Origin: an uncultured Oscillospiraceae bacterium
Lineage (GTDB): Bacteria; Bacillota; Clostridia; Oscillospirales; Oscillospiraceae
NCBI GenBank assembly: GCA_947581795.1
Contig: CANPVS010000011.1
Span: 1-64,000, forward strand
DNA length: 64,000 bases
Direction: 5' to 3'
In this document: positions 48,840 to 56,502 of the stretch, piece after piece
How the letters are laid out: each line of letters begins with the position of its first letter
How positions within the stretch are numbered: the first letter of the stretch is position 1
The notes under the pieces: model-generated
The model's input: only the letters and a program-made list of their open reading frames with translations
What the model was told of the DNA's origin: nothing
Database searches by the model: none
Made by a program: the position numbers and the translations under genes

Positions 48840-49036
48840 TGAATATTCATTTTTAGATGAATAGTCGATTTAGACAAGAAAGAATGAATTATTCATTTTC
48901 GAGTGAATAATCTCCGCAAGTTGCCGGAGGTTTGGTGAAAATGTGCATAAAACAAGGGCTAAAATCGGGGCGGGTCTTTGTGCGGGAGAGATAAACTATT
49001 CAGATTTTGCGAATAAAATTCATTTTTGGGTTGACA
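48840..49036 (+). promoter_or_regulatory. Three ATTCATTTT operator-like repeats, the last at the -35 box
   Basis: ATTCATTTTTAGATGAATA (48845-48863), ATTCATTTTCGAGTGAATA (48891-48909) and ATTCATTTTTGGG running into TTGACA (49018-49036) are related. The first two are also inverted repeats of ATTCA/TGAAT, preceded by TGAATATTCA and TGAATTATTCA. TGAAT/ATTCA half-sites resemble ArgR/AhrC ARG boxes, which would suit an amino-acid transporter, but the spacing is not canonical. The rest of the 517-base gap holds no gene. Confidence 0.6.
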
Positions 49037-49059
49037 TAGGAGCGCATGGGGGATATACT
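49031..49059 (+). promoter_or_regulatory. Promoter of the amino-acid ABC transporter operon
   Basis: TTGACA (49031-49036), a 17-base spacer and TATACT (49054-49059), about 75 bases before the start codon. Confidence 0.88.
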
Positions 49060-49135
49060 TGCCTCACGATCAAGTTTGACCGAGCGATGGATAACAACAT
49101 CGACAAATCTTTTTTCTACGAGGAGTATAAAAACC

Positions 49136-50029
49136 ATGAAGAAGATCCTTTCTATGATCCTTGCCGTTCTGATGCTCGCCAGCGTGGCGGTCGTCGCTTC
49201 CGCTGATGAGGAGAAGGAGACCCTGACCGTGGCCCTGAGCCCCGACTTCTCCCCCATGGAGTTCGTGGACACCTCCAAGACCGGCCAGGACCAGTACGTT
49301 GGCTTTGACGTGTCCCTGGCCCAGTACATCGCCGAGCAGATGGATAAAGAGCTGGTCATCAAGCCCATGAGCTTCGATGCCTGCCAGGCCGCCGTGCAGA
49401 CCGGCAGCGTGGATATGTCCATCTCCGGCTTCTCCAAGACCGATGAGCGCGCTGAGAACTTCAACCTGTCCGACTTCTACTATGCCGGCGACAACGAGAC
49501 CGAGCAGGCCATCATCACCCTGAAGGAGAACGAGGGCAAGTGGACCAAGGCCGAGGACTTCTCCGGCCTGACCGTGGGCGCCCAGACCGCCTCCCTGCAG
49601 CTGAACCTGTGCGAGAGCCAGCTGCCTGAGGACTGCACCATCAAGCAGTACGTGGACATCGGCACCGGCGTGGAGGCCCTCCGGAACGGCCAGTACGACG
49701 CCATCGCCGTGGCCAAGGGCAACGGTGACGCCATCATCGCCAGCAACGACGCCATCGCCTTCACCGGCTTCATGTTCGAGGTCGACGAGGACCAGCAGTA
49801 CAACGTCATCCTTATGAAGAAGGGCGCCGACGAGCTGACCGCCCAGGTCAACGAGATCCTGGCCCAGGCCTATGAGGCCGGCCTGTACGGCGAGTGGTAC
49901 GCCGCGGCCGAGGAGCTGGCCGGCATCGAGTCTGCCGAGGACATCTCCTATGATGACGAGGGCAACGTGGTCGTTGAGGAAGAGGCCCCCGCCGAGGCGG
50001 CCGAAGGCGAAGAGGCCGCTGCCGAATAA
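49136..50029 (+). CDS. Amino-acid ABC transporter substrate-binding protein
   Basis: A 297-residue family 3 solute-binding protein (polar/basic amino acids). The signal peptide (about 1-27) ends ASA-D with no lipobox Cys, unusual for a Gram-positive binding protein, which is normally a lipoprotein. The binding domain (about 35-260) includes SPDFSPMEFVD, GFDVSLAQYIA and SISGFSKTDERAENF. The last 30 residues are a Glu/Ala-rich tail. ATG 49136 follows GAGGAG. A hairpin separates it from the permease gene, favouring excess binding protein. Confidence 0.9.
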   Translation: MKKILSMILAVLMLASVAVVASADEEKETLTVALSPDFSPMEFVDTSKTGQDQYVGFDVSLAQYIAEQMDKELVIKPMSFDACQAAVQTGSVDMSISGFSKTDERAENFNLSDFYYAGDNETEQAIITLKENEGKWTKAEDFSGLTVGAQTASLQLNLCESQLPEDCTIKQYVDIGTGVEALRNGQYDAIAVAKGNGDAIIASNDAIAFTGFMFEVDEDQQYNVILMKKGADELTAQVNEILAQAYEAGLYGEWYAAAEELAGIESAEDISYDDEGNVVVEEEAPAEAAEGEEAAAE

Positions 50030-50045
50030 TTTCCCGGTTCAATAA

Positions 50046-50073
50046 GCGCATGGCCGGAATCCCGGCCATGCGC
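50046..50073 (+). terminator. Intercistronic hairpin / attenuator after the binding-protein gene
   Basis: GCGCATGGCCGG-AATC-CCGGCCATGCGC followed only by TTT: probably partial termination or 3'-end stabilisation of the binding-protein mRNA. Confidence 0.65.
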
Positions 50074-50113
50074 TTTGCATGCCGGCCGCCGACAGGAAAG
50101 AGGAGGTCCGTTT

Positions 50114-50785
50114 TTGGAATACTTCAATAACATCGTAAAAATACTGCACGACTACTGGCGGGTGTTTCTCATCACCGGCGTGGGCTATACGCTGCTGCTG
50201 TCCCTGGTGACGGTGGCCGCCGGCTCCATCCTGGGCGTGTTTCTGTGCCTGGGGCGCATGGCGAGGTTCAAGCCCCTGAACTGGCTGGTCATGGCCATCG
50301 TGGAGATCGTCCGCGGAACGCCCATGCTGCTGCAGCTGTACATAGGCTACTTTCTGGTGCCCAAGCTGCTGCCCTTCAACGTGCCGGAGATTGTGAGCAT
50401 CGGCGTGGCCCTGGTGATCAACTCCGCCTGCTATGTGTCGGAGGTGTTCCGTTCCGGCATCCAGGCGGTGGACCGGGGCCAGACCGAGGCGGCCCGGAGC
50501 TTGGGCATGAACGGCAAGCAGACCATGATAAAGATCGTCCTGCCCCAGGCCATCAAGAACATCCTGCCCGCCCTGGGCAACGAGTTCGTCACCGTCATCA
50601 AGGAGACCTCCATGGCGTCCACCTTCTTCGTGGGCGAGCTGATGACCAGCTACCTGATCGTGAAGGGCCGCACCTTCCTGACCATGGAGTGCCTGTTCAT
50701 CGTGGGCGTGCTCTATTTCGTGCTGAACTTCGTGCTGACCCGGCTGCTGGGTGTGTTTGAGAGGAGGCTGAAGGCCAGTGACTGA
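50114..50785 (+). CDS. Amino-acid ABC transporter permease
   Basis: A 223-residue HisMQ/GlnP-type permease with five hydrophobic segments, [14 protein letters not shown] and the EAA loop [22 protein letters not shown]. Translation probably starts at TTG 50114 (giving [10 protein letters not shown]), seven bases after AGGAGG; no good ATG is available. It overlaps the ATPase gene by eight bases. Confidence 0.9.
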   Translation: MEYFNNIVKILHDYWRVFLITGVGYTLLLSLVTVAAGSILGVFLCLGRMARFKPLNWLVMAIVEIVRGTPMLLQLYIGYFLVPKLLPFNVPEIVSIGVALVINSACYVSEVFRSGIQAVDRGQTEAARSLGMNGKQTMIKIVLPQAIKNILPALGNEFVTVIKETSMASTFFVGELMTSYLIVKGRTFLTMECLFIVGVLYFVLNFVLTRLLGVFERRLKASD

Positions 50786-51533
50786 TACCGAAATGATACG
50801 GACGGAGAACCTCCACAAGAGCTTTCAAATTGAGGGAAAGCCCCCGCTGCACGTCCTGAAAGGCGTGACCGAGCACATCAATAAGGGCGAGGTGGTGTCC
50901 ATCATCGGCCCCTCCGGCGGCGGCAAAAGCACCTTCCTGCGCTGCCTGAACCTGCTGGAGACTCCGGAGGAGGGCCAGATCTTCTTCGAGGGCGTGGAGA
51001 TCACGAGCGCCAAGGTGGACATCAACCTCCATCGCCAGAAGATGGGCATGGTGTTCCAGCACTTCAACGTGTTCCCCCACCTGTCCGTGAAGGAGAACAT
51101 CACCATCGCCCCCACCATGGTGAAGAAGATAGACCCCAAGCAGGCGGACGAGAAGGCCATGGAGCTTTTGAACCGGGTGGGCCTGGCCGACAAGGCCAAT
51201 GAGCATCCCAGCCGTCTCTCCGGCGGCCAGAAACAGCGTCTTGCCATCGTGCGTGCCCTGGCCATGGAGCCGGACGTGATGCTCTTCGACGAGCCCACCT
51301 CCGCTCTGGACCCGGAGATGGTGGGCGAGGTGCTGGAGGTCATCAAGGGCCTGGTGAAGACGGGCATGACCTCCGTCATCGTGACCCATGAGATGGGCTT
51401 TGCCCGGGAGGTGTCCAACCGGGTGCTGTTCATGGACGGGGGCGTCATCGCCGAGAGCGGCAAGCCCGACGAGGTCTTCCAGAACCCCCAGAACCCCCGC
51501 ACCAAGGAATTTTTGAGCAAGGTACTCTACTGA
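50778..51533 (+). CDS. Amino-acid ABC transporter ATP-binding protein
   Basis: A 251-residue GlnQ/ArtP-like ATPase with Walker [11 protein letters not shown]-loop FQHFNVFPH, signature LSGGQKQR, Walker [13 protein letters not shown] and switch His in [11 protein letters not shown] start at 50778 within the end of the permease gene. It completes a three-gene importer for polar amino acids such as glutamine, cystine or arginine; the ligand cannot be decided. Confidence 0.92.
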   Translation: MTDTEMIRTENLHKSFQIEGKPPLHVLKGVTEHINKGEVVSIIGPSGGGKSTFLRCLNLLETPEEGQIFFEGVEITSAKVDINLHRQKMGMVFQHFNVFPHLSVKENITIAPTMVKKIDPKQADEKAMELLNRVGLADKANEHPSRLSGGQKQRLAIVRALAMEPDVMLFDEPTSALDPEMVGEVLEVIKGLVKTGMTSVIVTHEMGFAREVSNRVLFMDGGVIAESGKPDEVFQNPQNPRTKEFLSKVLY

Positions 51534-51553
51534 TCTAATGATATGATTCACCC

Positions 51554-51586
51554 GCAAGGCCGTCGTTTTCGGACGGCCTTGCCGTC
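51554..51586 (+). terminator. Hairpin after the amino-acid ABC operon
   Basis: GCAAGGCCGTC (51554-51564) pairs with GACGGCCTTGC (51572-51582). There is no T-run, so termination may be partial and the M20 gene may be read through. Confidence 0.6.
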
Positions 51587-51605
51587 TCAAAAAGGAGCAT
51601 GCGTT

Positions 51606-53063
51606 ATGGATATGCAGGAGATAAAAAAGGCCATCGGGGCCTATGTGGACGCCCACGCCCAGGAGTATATAGATCTCGCGAACAGCGTCTGGGGATACGC
51701 GGAGCTGTCGCTGAAGGAGCACCAGTCCGCGGCGCTCTATGAAAAGCTCCTGGAGCAGGAGGGCTTCGCCGTGGAGAAGGGTCTGGCCGGCATCGACACG
51801 GCCTTTTCCGGCAGCTACGGCTCCGGCCGGCCCCATATCGGCATCCTGGGGGAGTTCGACGCCCTGTCCGGCCTCTCCCAGAAGGGCGGCAGCGTCCAGC
51901 GGGAGGAGCTGGTGAAGAACGGTTCCGGCCACGGCTGCGGCCACAACCTGCTGGGAGCGGGCGCCTTCGGGGCGGCCTGCGCCGTGAAGGACTTTCTCCA
52001 GAAGACCGGCCTGCCCGGGACAGTGACCTTCTACGGCTGCCCCGGCGAGGAGGGCGGCGCCGCCAAGGCGTACATGGCCCGGGACGGGGTGTGGAAGGAG
52101 CTGGACTGCGCTTTGAGCTGGCACCCCGGCGACACCAACGAGCTTATGACCGGCACCAACAACTCCTGCACCCAGGTGCTGTATAAGTTCAAAGGCGTGG
52201 CGGCCCACGCCGCCGGCAACCCCCAGGACGGCCGCTCCGCCCTGGACGCGGTGGAGCTGATGAACATAGGCGTGCAGTATCTGCGGGAGCACATGCCGCC
52301 CCAGGGCCGGGTCCACTATGCCATGATCGACGGCGGCGGGGCCTCCCCCAACGTGGTGCAGCCCCATGCGTCGGTGCTGTACATGGTCCGGTCCCAGAAG
52401 GTGAAGGACACCCTGGAGCTCCAGCGGCGGGTGGACCTGATCGCCCAGGGCGCGGCCATGATGACGGAGACCACCTACGAGCGCATCTTCGTGGACGGCA
52501 CGGCGGACCTGCTGCCCAACACGGCGCTGGAGAAGGTGCTGCACGCCAATATGCTGGCCGCGCAGCTGCCCCAGTACACGAAAGAGGAGTGGGCCTTCGC
52601 CGAGGACCTCAAAAAGACCTTCCCCGCCCGGGATAAGCTCCCCGGCGACGCCCCCATGTGGTCGGAGGAGATCAAGGCGTTCGTGCAGGAGACGACGGAC
52701 GGCGGGAAGCGGGCCATCAACGATTTCGTCATGCCCTTCTTCTCCAGCAACGAGTTCACCCCCGGCTCCACGGACGTGGGCGACGTGAGCCGGCTCACCC
52801 CTACCAGCCAGCTCACCGCGGCCACCTGGCCCTCTGGCTCTCCCGGCCACTCCTGGCAGAACGTGTCCTGCGGGGCCACCTCCATCGGCCACAAGGGAAT
52901 GCTCTACGCGGCCAAGGTCCTGGCCGGCGCGGCGGCGGACCTGTTCGCGGACCACGGCCTCATCGACCTGGCCAAGGCGGAGTTCGCCGAGAGAACAAAG
53001 GACGGCAACGGCTACGTGTGCCCCATCCCCGCGGACGCGGTGCCTTACGTGATAGAGGATTAA
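51606..53063 (+). CDS. M20-family amidohydrolase (AbgB-like)
   Basis: A 485-residue metal-dependent hydrolase. Metal-binding motifs HGCGHNLLGAG, GEFDALSGL, CPGEEGGA and SWHPGD are present with the dimerisation domain (about 200-320). AbgB-like members cleave p-aminobenzoyl-glutamate or other N-acyl amino acids. It lies 72 bases after the amino-acid transporter and could feed or use the imported compound (inference). AAAGGAGCATGCGTT precedes ATG 51606. Confidence 0.87.
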   Translation: MDMQEIKKAIGAYVDAHAQEYIDLANSVWGYAELSLKEHQSAALYEKLLEQEGFAVEKGLAGIDTAFSGSYGSGRPHIGILGEFDALSGLSQKGGSVQREELVKNGSGHGCGHNLLGAGAFGAACAVKDFLQKTGLPGTVTFYGCPGEEGGAAKAYMARDGVWKELDCALSWHPGDTNELMTGTNNSCTQVLYKFKGVAAHAAGNPQDGRSALDAVELMNIGVQYLREHMPPQGRVHYAMIDGGGASPNVVQPHASVLYMVRSQKVKDTLELQRRVDLIAQGAAMMTETTYERIFVDGTADLLPNTALEKVLHANMLAAQLPQYTKEEWAFAEDLKKTFPARDKLPGDAPMWSEEIKAFVQETTDGGKRAINDFVMPFFSSNEFTPGSTDVGDVSRLTPTSQLTAATWPSGSPGHSWQNVSCGATSIGHKGMLYAAKVLAGAAADLFADHGLIDLAKAEFAERTKDGNGYVCPIPADAVPYVIED

Positions 53064-53070
53064 AAAACCA

Positions 53071-53115
53071 GCCGTCTGTCATATCCCCCCAGGGGGGACT
53101 TGACAGGCGGCTTTT
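53071..53115 (+). terminator. Terminator of the M20 gene
   Basis: GCCGTCTGTCA (53071-53081) pairs with TGACAGGCGGC (53101-53111, one G-U), enclosing a C6/G6 hairpin and followed by TTTT. Its 3' arm contains the -35 box of the lar promoter. Confidence 0.85.
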
Positions 53116-53129
53116 CCTCATGGTACTAT
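53100..53129 (+). promoter_or_regulatory. Promoter of larBCE
   Basis: TTGACA (53100-53105), an 18-base spacer and TACTAT (53124-53129). The -35 box overlaps the upstream terminator. Confidence 0.75.
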
Positions 53130-53132
53130 TTT

Positions 53133-53253
53133 CCCGGCGGACAGGAAGTCCGTCCGGGGCGCAGAAGCGCCGGACCCGGCAAGAGTTGAACGCATAACAG
53201 TACTAAGAAGGTACTTGCCCCGCAGAAGCGGGGCGGTGCCTTCCTGCTTTTTT
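53133..53253 (+). promoter_or_regulatory. Putative attenuator/riboswitch leader of larBCE
   Basis: Two mutually exclusive hairpins are possible: CCCGG-CGGAC-AGGAA-GTCCG-(T)-CCGGG (53133-53158), and GTCC..GGCGC-AGAA-GCGCC-GGAC (53152-53175). A third hairpin (AAGGTAC..GCCCCGC-AGAA-GCGGGGC..GTGCCTT, 53208-53242) is followed by a run of six Ts (53248-53253). It is an intrinsic terminator that abuts the GGAGG of larB. A metal- or cofactor-responsive leader would fit a nickel-cofactor operon; I could not match it to a known riboswitch from memory. Confidence 0.6.
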
Positions 53254-53265
53254 GGAGGACATGCC

Positions 53266-54021
53266 ATGCGAAGCGAGGCGAAAAGAATTTTGGAGGCGGT
53301 GCGGGACGGGACTGTGACCGTGGACGAGGCGCTTTTGAAGCTGAAGACCGCCCCCTATGAGGACATCGGCTACGCCAAGGTGGACCTGCACCGGAAGGTG
53401 CGCCAGGGGGCCCCGGAGGTCATCTACGGCGCGGGGAAGACCCCGGAGCAGATCGCGGGCATATGCGACGCCATGGCGAAAAACGGCCAGGAGCGGGTCC
53501 TTATCACCCGTCTCTCCCCGGAGGCGGCCGAGATCGTGGGCCGGGGCCGGGGGCTGGACTACCACCCGGACGCGAGGTTGGGCATCCTGGGCGACTTCCC
53601 GGAGCCGGACGGCATCGGCACCGTGGTGGTGGCCACCGGCGGCACCAGCGACATCCCCGTGGCGGAGGAGGCGGCCCTCACCGCCCAGGTCCATGGAAAC
53701 GCCGTGACCCGGCTTTACGACGTGGGCGTGGCGGGGCTGCACCGGCTCCTGGACCGGAAGGAGGACATCATGAGCGCCAGCGTCATCATCGCCATCGCGG
53801 GGATGGAGGGGGCGCTGGCCAGCGTGATAGGGGGCCTTGCCGACTGTCCCGTGATCGCCGTGCCCACCAGCGTGGGCTATGGGGCGGCCTTCCAGGGCCT
53901 GAGCGCCCTTCTCAGCATGCTCAACTCCTGCGCCAGCGGCGTGTCTGTAGTCAACATCGACAACGGCTTCGGCGCTGGGTATCTGGCCGGGATGATAAAC
54001 CACATGGAGGCGAAAAAATGA
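53266..54021 (+). CDS. larB: Pyridinium-3,5-biscarboxylic acid mononucleotide synthase
   Basis: A 251-residue LarB. The C-terminal two thirds form a PurE-like fold (ATGGTSDIPVAEEA, IAGMEGALASVIGGL, VPTSVGYG), preceded by an N-terminal helical part (about 1-80). LarB carboxylates nicotinic acid adenine dinucleotide at C5 and releases AMP, the first step of nickel-pincer nucleotide synthesis. ATG 53266 is seven bases after GGAGG; an ATG five bases earlier is out of frame. It overlaps larC by four bases. Confidence 0.93.
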   Translation: MRSEAKRILEAVRDGTVTVDEALLKLKTAPYEDIGYAKVDLHRKVRQGAPEVIYGAGKTPEQIAGICDAMAKNGQERVLITRLSPEAAEIVGRGRGLDYHPDARLGILGDFPEPDGIGTVVVATGGTSDIPVAEEAALTAQVHGNAVTRLYDVGVAGLHRLLDRKEDIMSASVIIAIAGMEGALASVIGGLADCPVIAVPTSVGYGAAFQGLSALLSMLNSCASGVSVVNIDNGFGAGYLAGMINHMEAKK

Positions 54022-55220
54022 GAACACTGTATCTGGACTGCGCCATGGGCGCGGCGGGGGATATGCTGGCGGCGGCGCTCATAGAGCTGCTGCCGGACCC
54101 GGACGGGTTCGTGAAGAAATTGAACGATCTGGGCATCCCCGGCGTGGAGTATAAGCTGGAGCCCGCCGTGAAGCGCGGCGTCACGGGAAGCCACATGTCC
54201 GTGCTGGTCGATGGGAAAGAAGAGGACGAGGCCATGCACCAGCACCCACATGACCATGACCGTGAACACAACCATCACAGCGCCATGTACGACATCGAGT
54301 ACCTGGTCGGGCACTATCTGCCCCTGCCGGAGAGCGTGCGGGAGCACGTGCTGGCCGTGTACGATCTCATCGCGGAGGCGGAGAGCCATGTGCACGGCGT
54401 GCCCATCGATGAAGTACACTTCCACGAGGTGGGGTCTCTGGACGCGGTGGCGGACGTGACGGCGGTGTGCCTGGCCATGGCGGAGCTCTCTCCCGTGGAG
54501 GTGGTGGCCTCGCCCATCCACGTGGGCAGCGGGCAGGTGCGGTGCGCCCACGGGCTGCTCCCGGTGCCCGCCCCGGCCACGGCGTATCTTTTGCGGGACG
54601 CGCCCATCTACGGCGGGACGATACAGGGAGAGCTGTGCACCCCCACGGGGGCGGCCCTTTTGAAGCACTTCGCCCGCCGCTTCGGGCCCATGCCCCCTAT
54701 GCGGCCCAAGGCCATCGGCTACGGCATGGGCAGGCGGGAATACCCCGACGCTGCCAACTGCGTGCGGGCCATCCTGGGCGAGAGCGTGGCCGGGGGCGTC
54801 GATACGATGCTGGAACTGAGCTGCAACGTGGACGACATGACCGCCGAGGCGGTAGGCTTTGCCATGGAGCGGCTCTTTGAGGCCGGGGCCCGGGAAGTCT
54901 ACACCGTGCCCATCGGGATGAAAAAGTCCCGGCCTGGGACGCTGCTGCGGGTCATCTGCAGCCAGACGGACCGGGAGGAGATGGTCCGGCTCCTCTTCGC
55001 CCACACCACCACCCTCGGCGTCCGGGAGACGGAGACCCGGCGGTACGTCCTGGACCGCCGGGAGGAGAAGGTGGACACCCCCTGCGGCCCCGTGAGGCGG
55101 AAGATCTCCCGGGGGTACGGGGTGACCCGGACGAAGTACGAGTACGAGGACCTGGCCCGCATCGCCCGGGAAAAGGGCGTGGGCCTGGCCGAGGCGGAAA
55201 AGCTGGCGGAGGGGAGATAA
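54018..55220 (+). CDS. larC: Nickel-pincer cofactor nickel insertase LarC (single frame)
   Basis: A 400-residue CTP-dependent cyclometallase that inserts nickel into the pincer. It starts with CAMGAAGDMLAAAL and has a His-rich metal loop (MHQHPHDHDREHNHH, about residues 73-87), the HFHEVGSLDAVADV segment and a C-terminal LarC2-like domain. In Lactiplantibacillus larC is split into larC1/larC2 joined by programmed frameshifting; here the two halves are one continuous frame. Stop and larE start overlap (TAATG). Confidence 0.93.
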   Translation: MRTLYLDCAMGAAGDMLAAALIELLPDPDGFVKKLNDLGIPGVEYKLEPAVKRGVTGSHMSVLVDGKEEDEAMHQHPHDHDREHNHHSAMYDIEYLVGHYLPLPESVREHVLAVYDLIAEAESHVHGVPIDEVHFHEVGSLDAVADVTAVCLAMAELSPVEVVASPIHVGSGQVRCAHGLLPVPAPATAYLLRDAPIYGGTIQGELCTPTGAALLKHFARRFGPMPPMRPKAIGYGMGRREYPDAANCVRAILGESVAGGVDTMLELSCNVDDMTAEAVGFAMERLFEAGAREVYTVPIGMKKSRPGTLLRVICSQTDREEMVRLLFAHTTTLGVRETETRRYVLDRREEKVDTPCGPVRRKISRGYGVTRTKYEYEDLARIAREKGVGLAEAEKLAEGR

Positions 55221-56020
55221 TGGACGCGCTGCACGAAAAAATGAAAGCTTTGGAGGCGTACCTCCGGGAGCTGGGGAGCGTGGCGGTGGCCTTCTCCTCG
55301 GGGGTGGACTCCACGTTCCTTTTGAAGGCCGCCCACGACGTGCTGGGGGACAGGGCCGTCGCCGTGACGGCGAAAAGCTGTTCCTTCCCGGCAAGGGAGC
55401 TGAACGACGCCCGGTCCTTCTGCCGGACGGAGGGCGTCCGGCAGATAGAGATAGAGTCGGAGGAGCTGGCTATCGAGGGCTTCCGCCAGAACCCGAAAAA
55501 CCGCTGTTACCTCTGCAAGAAAGAGCTGTTTGGAAAGATTATCGCTGTTGCGAAGGAACAGGGGATAGATCACGTGGCCGAGGGGTCCAATATGGACGAC
55601 CTGGGCGACTACCGGCCCGGCCTCCAGGCCATCAAGGAGCTGGGCGTCCTGAGCCCCCTGCGGGAAGCGGGGCTCACCAAGGCAGACATCCGGGCCCTGT
55701 CCCGGGAGTTGGGGCTGGACACCTGGGACAAGCCCTCCTATGCCTGCCTTGCCAGCCGGTTCGTCTACGGCGAGCCCATCACGGAGGAGAAGCTCGCCAT
55801 GGTGGACCGGGCGGAGCAGAAGCTGATGGACTGGGGCTTTCGCCAGGTGCGGGTCCGGGTCCACGGGGACCTGGCCCGGGTGGAGGTGCTGCCGGAGGAA
55901 TTCTCCCGGCTCATCGTCCACGCGAAAGAACTGGACGAGTTTTTGCGGGGCCTGGGCTTTGCCTACGCCGCCATGGACCTGGGGGGCTATCAGACCGGCA
56001 GCATGAACCGGACATTGTAA
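55220..56020 (+). CDS. larE: Pyridinium-3,5-bisthiocarboxylic acid mononucleotide synthase
   Basis: A 266-residue PP-loop ATPase/sulfur transferase. FSSGVDSTFLLKA is the ATP-binding PP-loop. WDKPSYACLASR holds the Cys that donates sulfur in the sacrificial L. plantarum enzyme. A second pair, NRCYLCKKELF (C-x-x-C), is present too. Together these could ligate a [4Fe-4S] cluster as in catalytic cluster-type LarE. It completes larBCE and is followed by a terminator. Confidence 0.92.
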   Translation: MDALHEKMKALEAYLRELGSVAVAFSSGVDSTFLLKAAHDVLGDRAVAVTAKSCSFPARELNDARSFCRTEGVRQIEIESEELAIEGFRQNPKNRCYLCKKELFGKIIAVAKEQGIDHVAEGSNMDDLGDYRPGLQAIKELGVLSPLREAGLTKADIRALSRELGLDTWDKPSYACLASRFVYGEPITEEKLAMVDRAEQKLMDWGFRQVRVRVHGDLARVEVLPEEFSRLIVHAKELDEFLRGLGFAYAAMDLGGYQTGSMNRTL

Positions 56021-56033
56021 TAAATGAACATGC

Positions 56034-56068
56034 CAGCCGCGGGGACATTTTTCCCGCGGCTGTTTTTT
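56034..56068 (+). terminator. Terminator of larBCE
   Basis: CAGCCGCGGG/CCCGCGGCTG stem followed by TTTTTT. Confidence 0.92.
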
Positions 56069-56072
56069 CTGC

Positions 56073-56126
56073 TTGACAAGACTGTCTATTGGTGATAGAC
56101 TGTGTTTGTCTATTGAGAATAGACAA
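56073..56126 (+). promoter_or_regulatory. BlaI-type promoter with two operators
   Basis: TTGACA (56073-56078), a 17-base spacer and TAGACT (56096-56101). Operator 1, GTCTATTGGTGATAGAC (56084-56100), covers the spacer and -10; operator 2, GTCTATTGAGAATAGAC (56108-56124), lies downstream, centres 24 bases apart. Both are 6-5-6 inverted repeats, as expected for dimeric BlaI/MecI repressors. Confidence 0.88.
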
Positions 56127-56140
56127 AAGGAGGTGCCCCT

Positions 56141-56500
56141 ATGGAACACAGACTGGGCGCGGTGGAATCCCGGTTCGCGGACATCGTCTGGAGCCACGCG
56201 CCGGTGTCCACCGGCGAGCTGGTGAAGCTGTGCGCGGAGGAGCTCAACTGGAAGCGGACAACCACCTATACCGTGCTGAAAAAACTGGGGGAGCAGGGCC
56301 TGTTCCGCCTGGAGAACGGGACCGTGACGGCCCTCGTCTCCCGGGAGGACTACTACGCTTCCCAGAGCGAGCAGTACGTGGCGGAGACCTTCGATGGCTC
56401 CCTGCCGGCGTTCATCGCGGCCTTCACCCGGAAGAAGGTCCTGTCCCGGTCGGAGATCGACGAGATCAAACGCATGATCGACGGCTGGGGGGAGGAGTAA
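56141..56500 (+). CDS. BlaI/MecI/CopY-family repressor
   Basis: A 119-residue repressor. The winged helix (about 1-75, FADIVWSHAPVSTGELVKL, WKRTTTYTVLKKLGEQGLF) and a short C-terminal dimerisation tail match the family. GGAGGTGCCCC precedes ATG 56141. It should bind the two GTCTAT-N5-ATAGAC sites upstream and be released when the partner M56 protease cleaves it. The usual cleavage region lies in the second domain but was not pinned down. Confidence 0.92.
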   Translation: MEHRLGAVESRFADIVWSHAPVSTGELVKLCAEELNWKRTTTYTVLKKLGEQGLFRLENGTVTALVSREDYYASQSEQYVAETFDGSLPAFIAAFTRKKVLSRSEIDEIKRMIDGWGEE

Positions 56501-56502
56501 CG

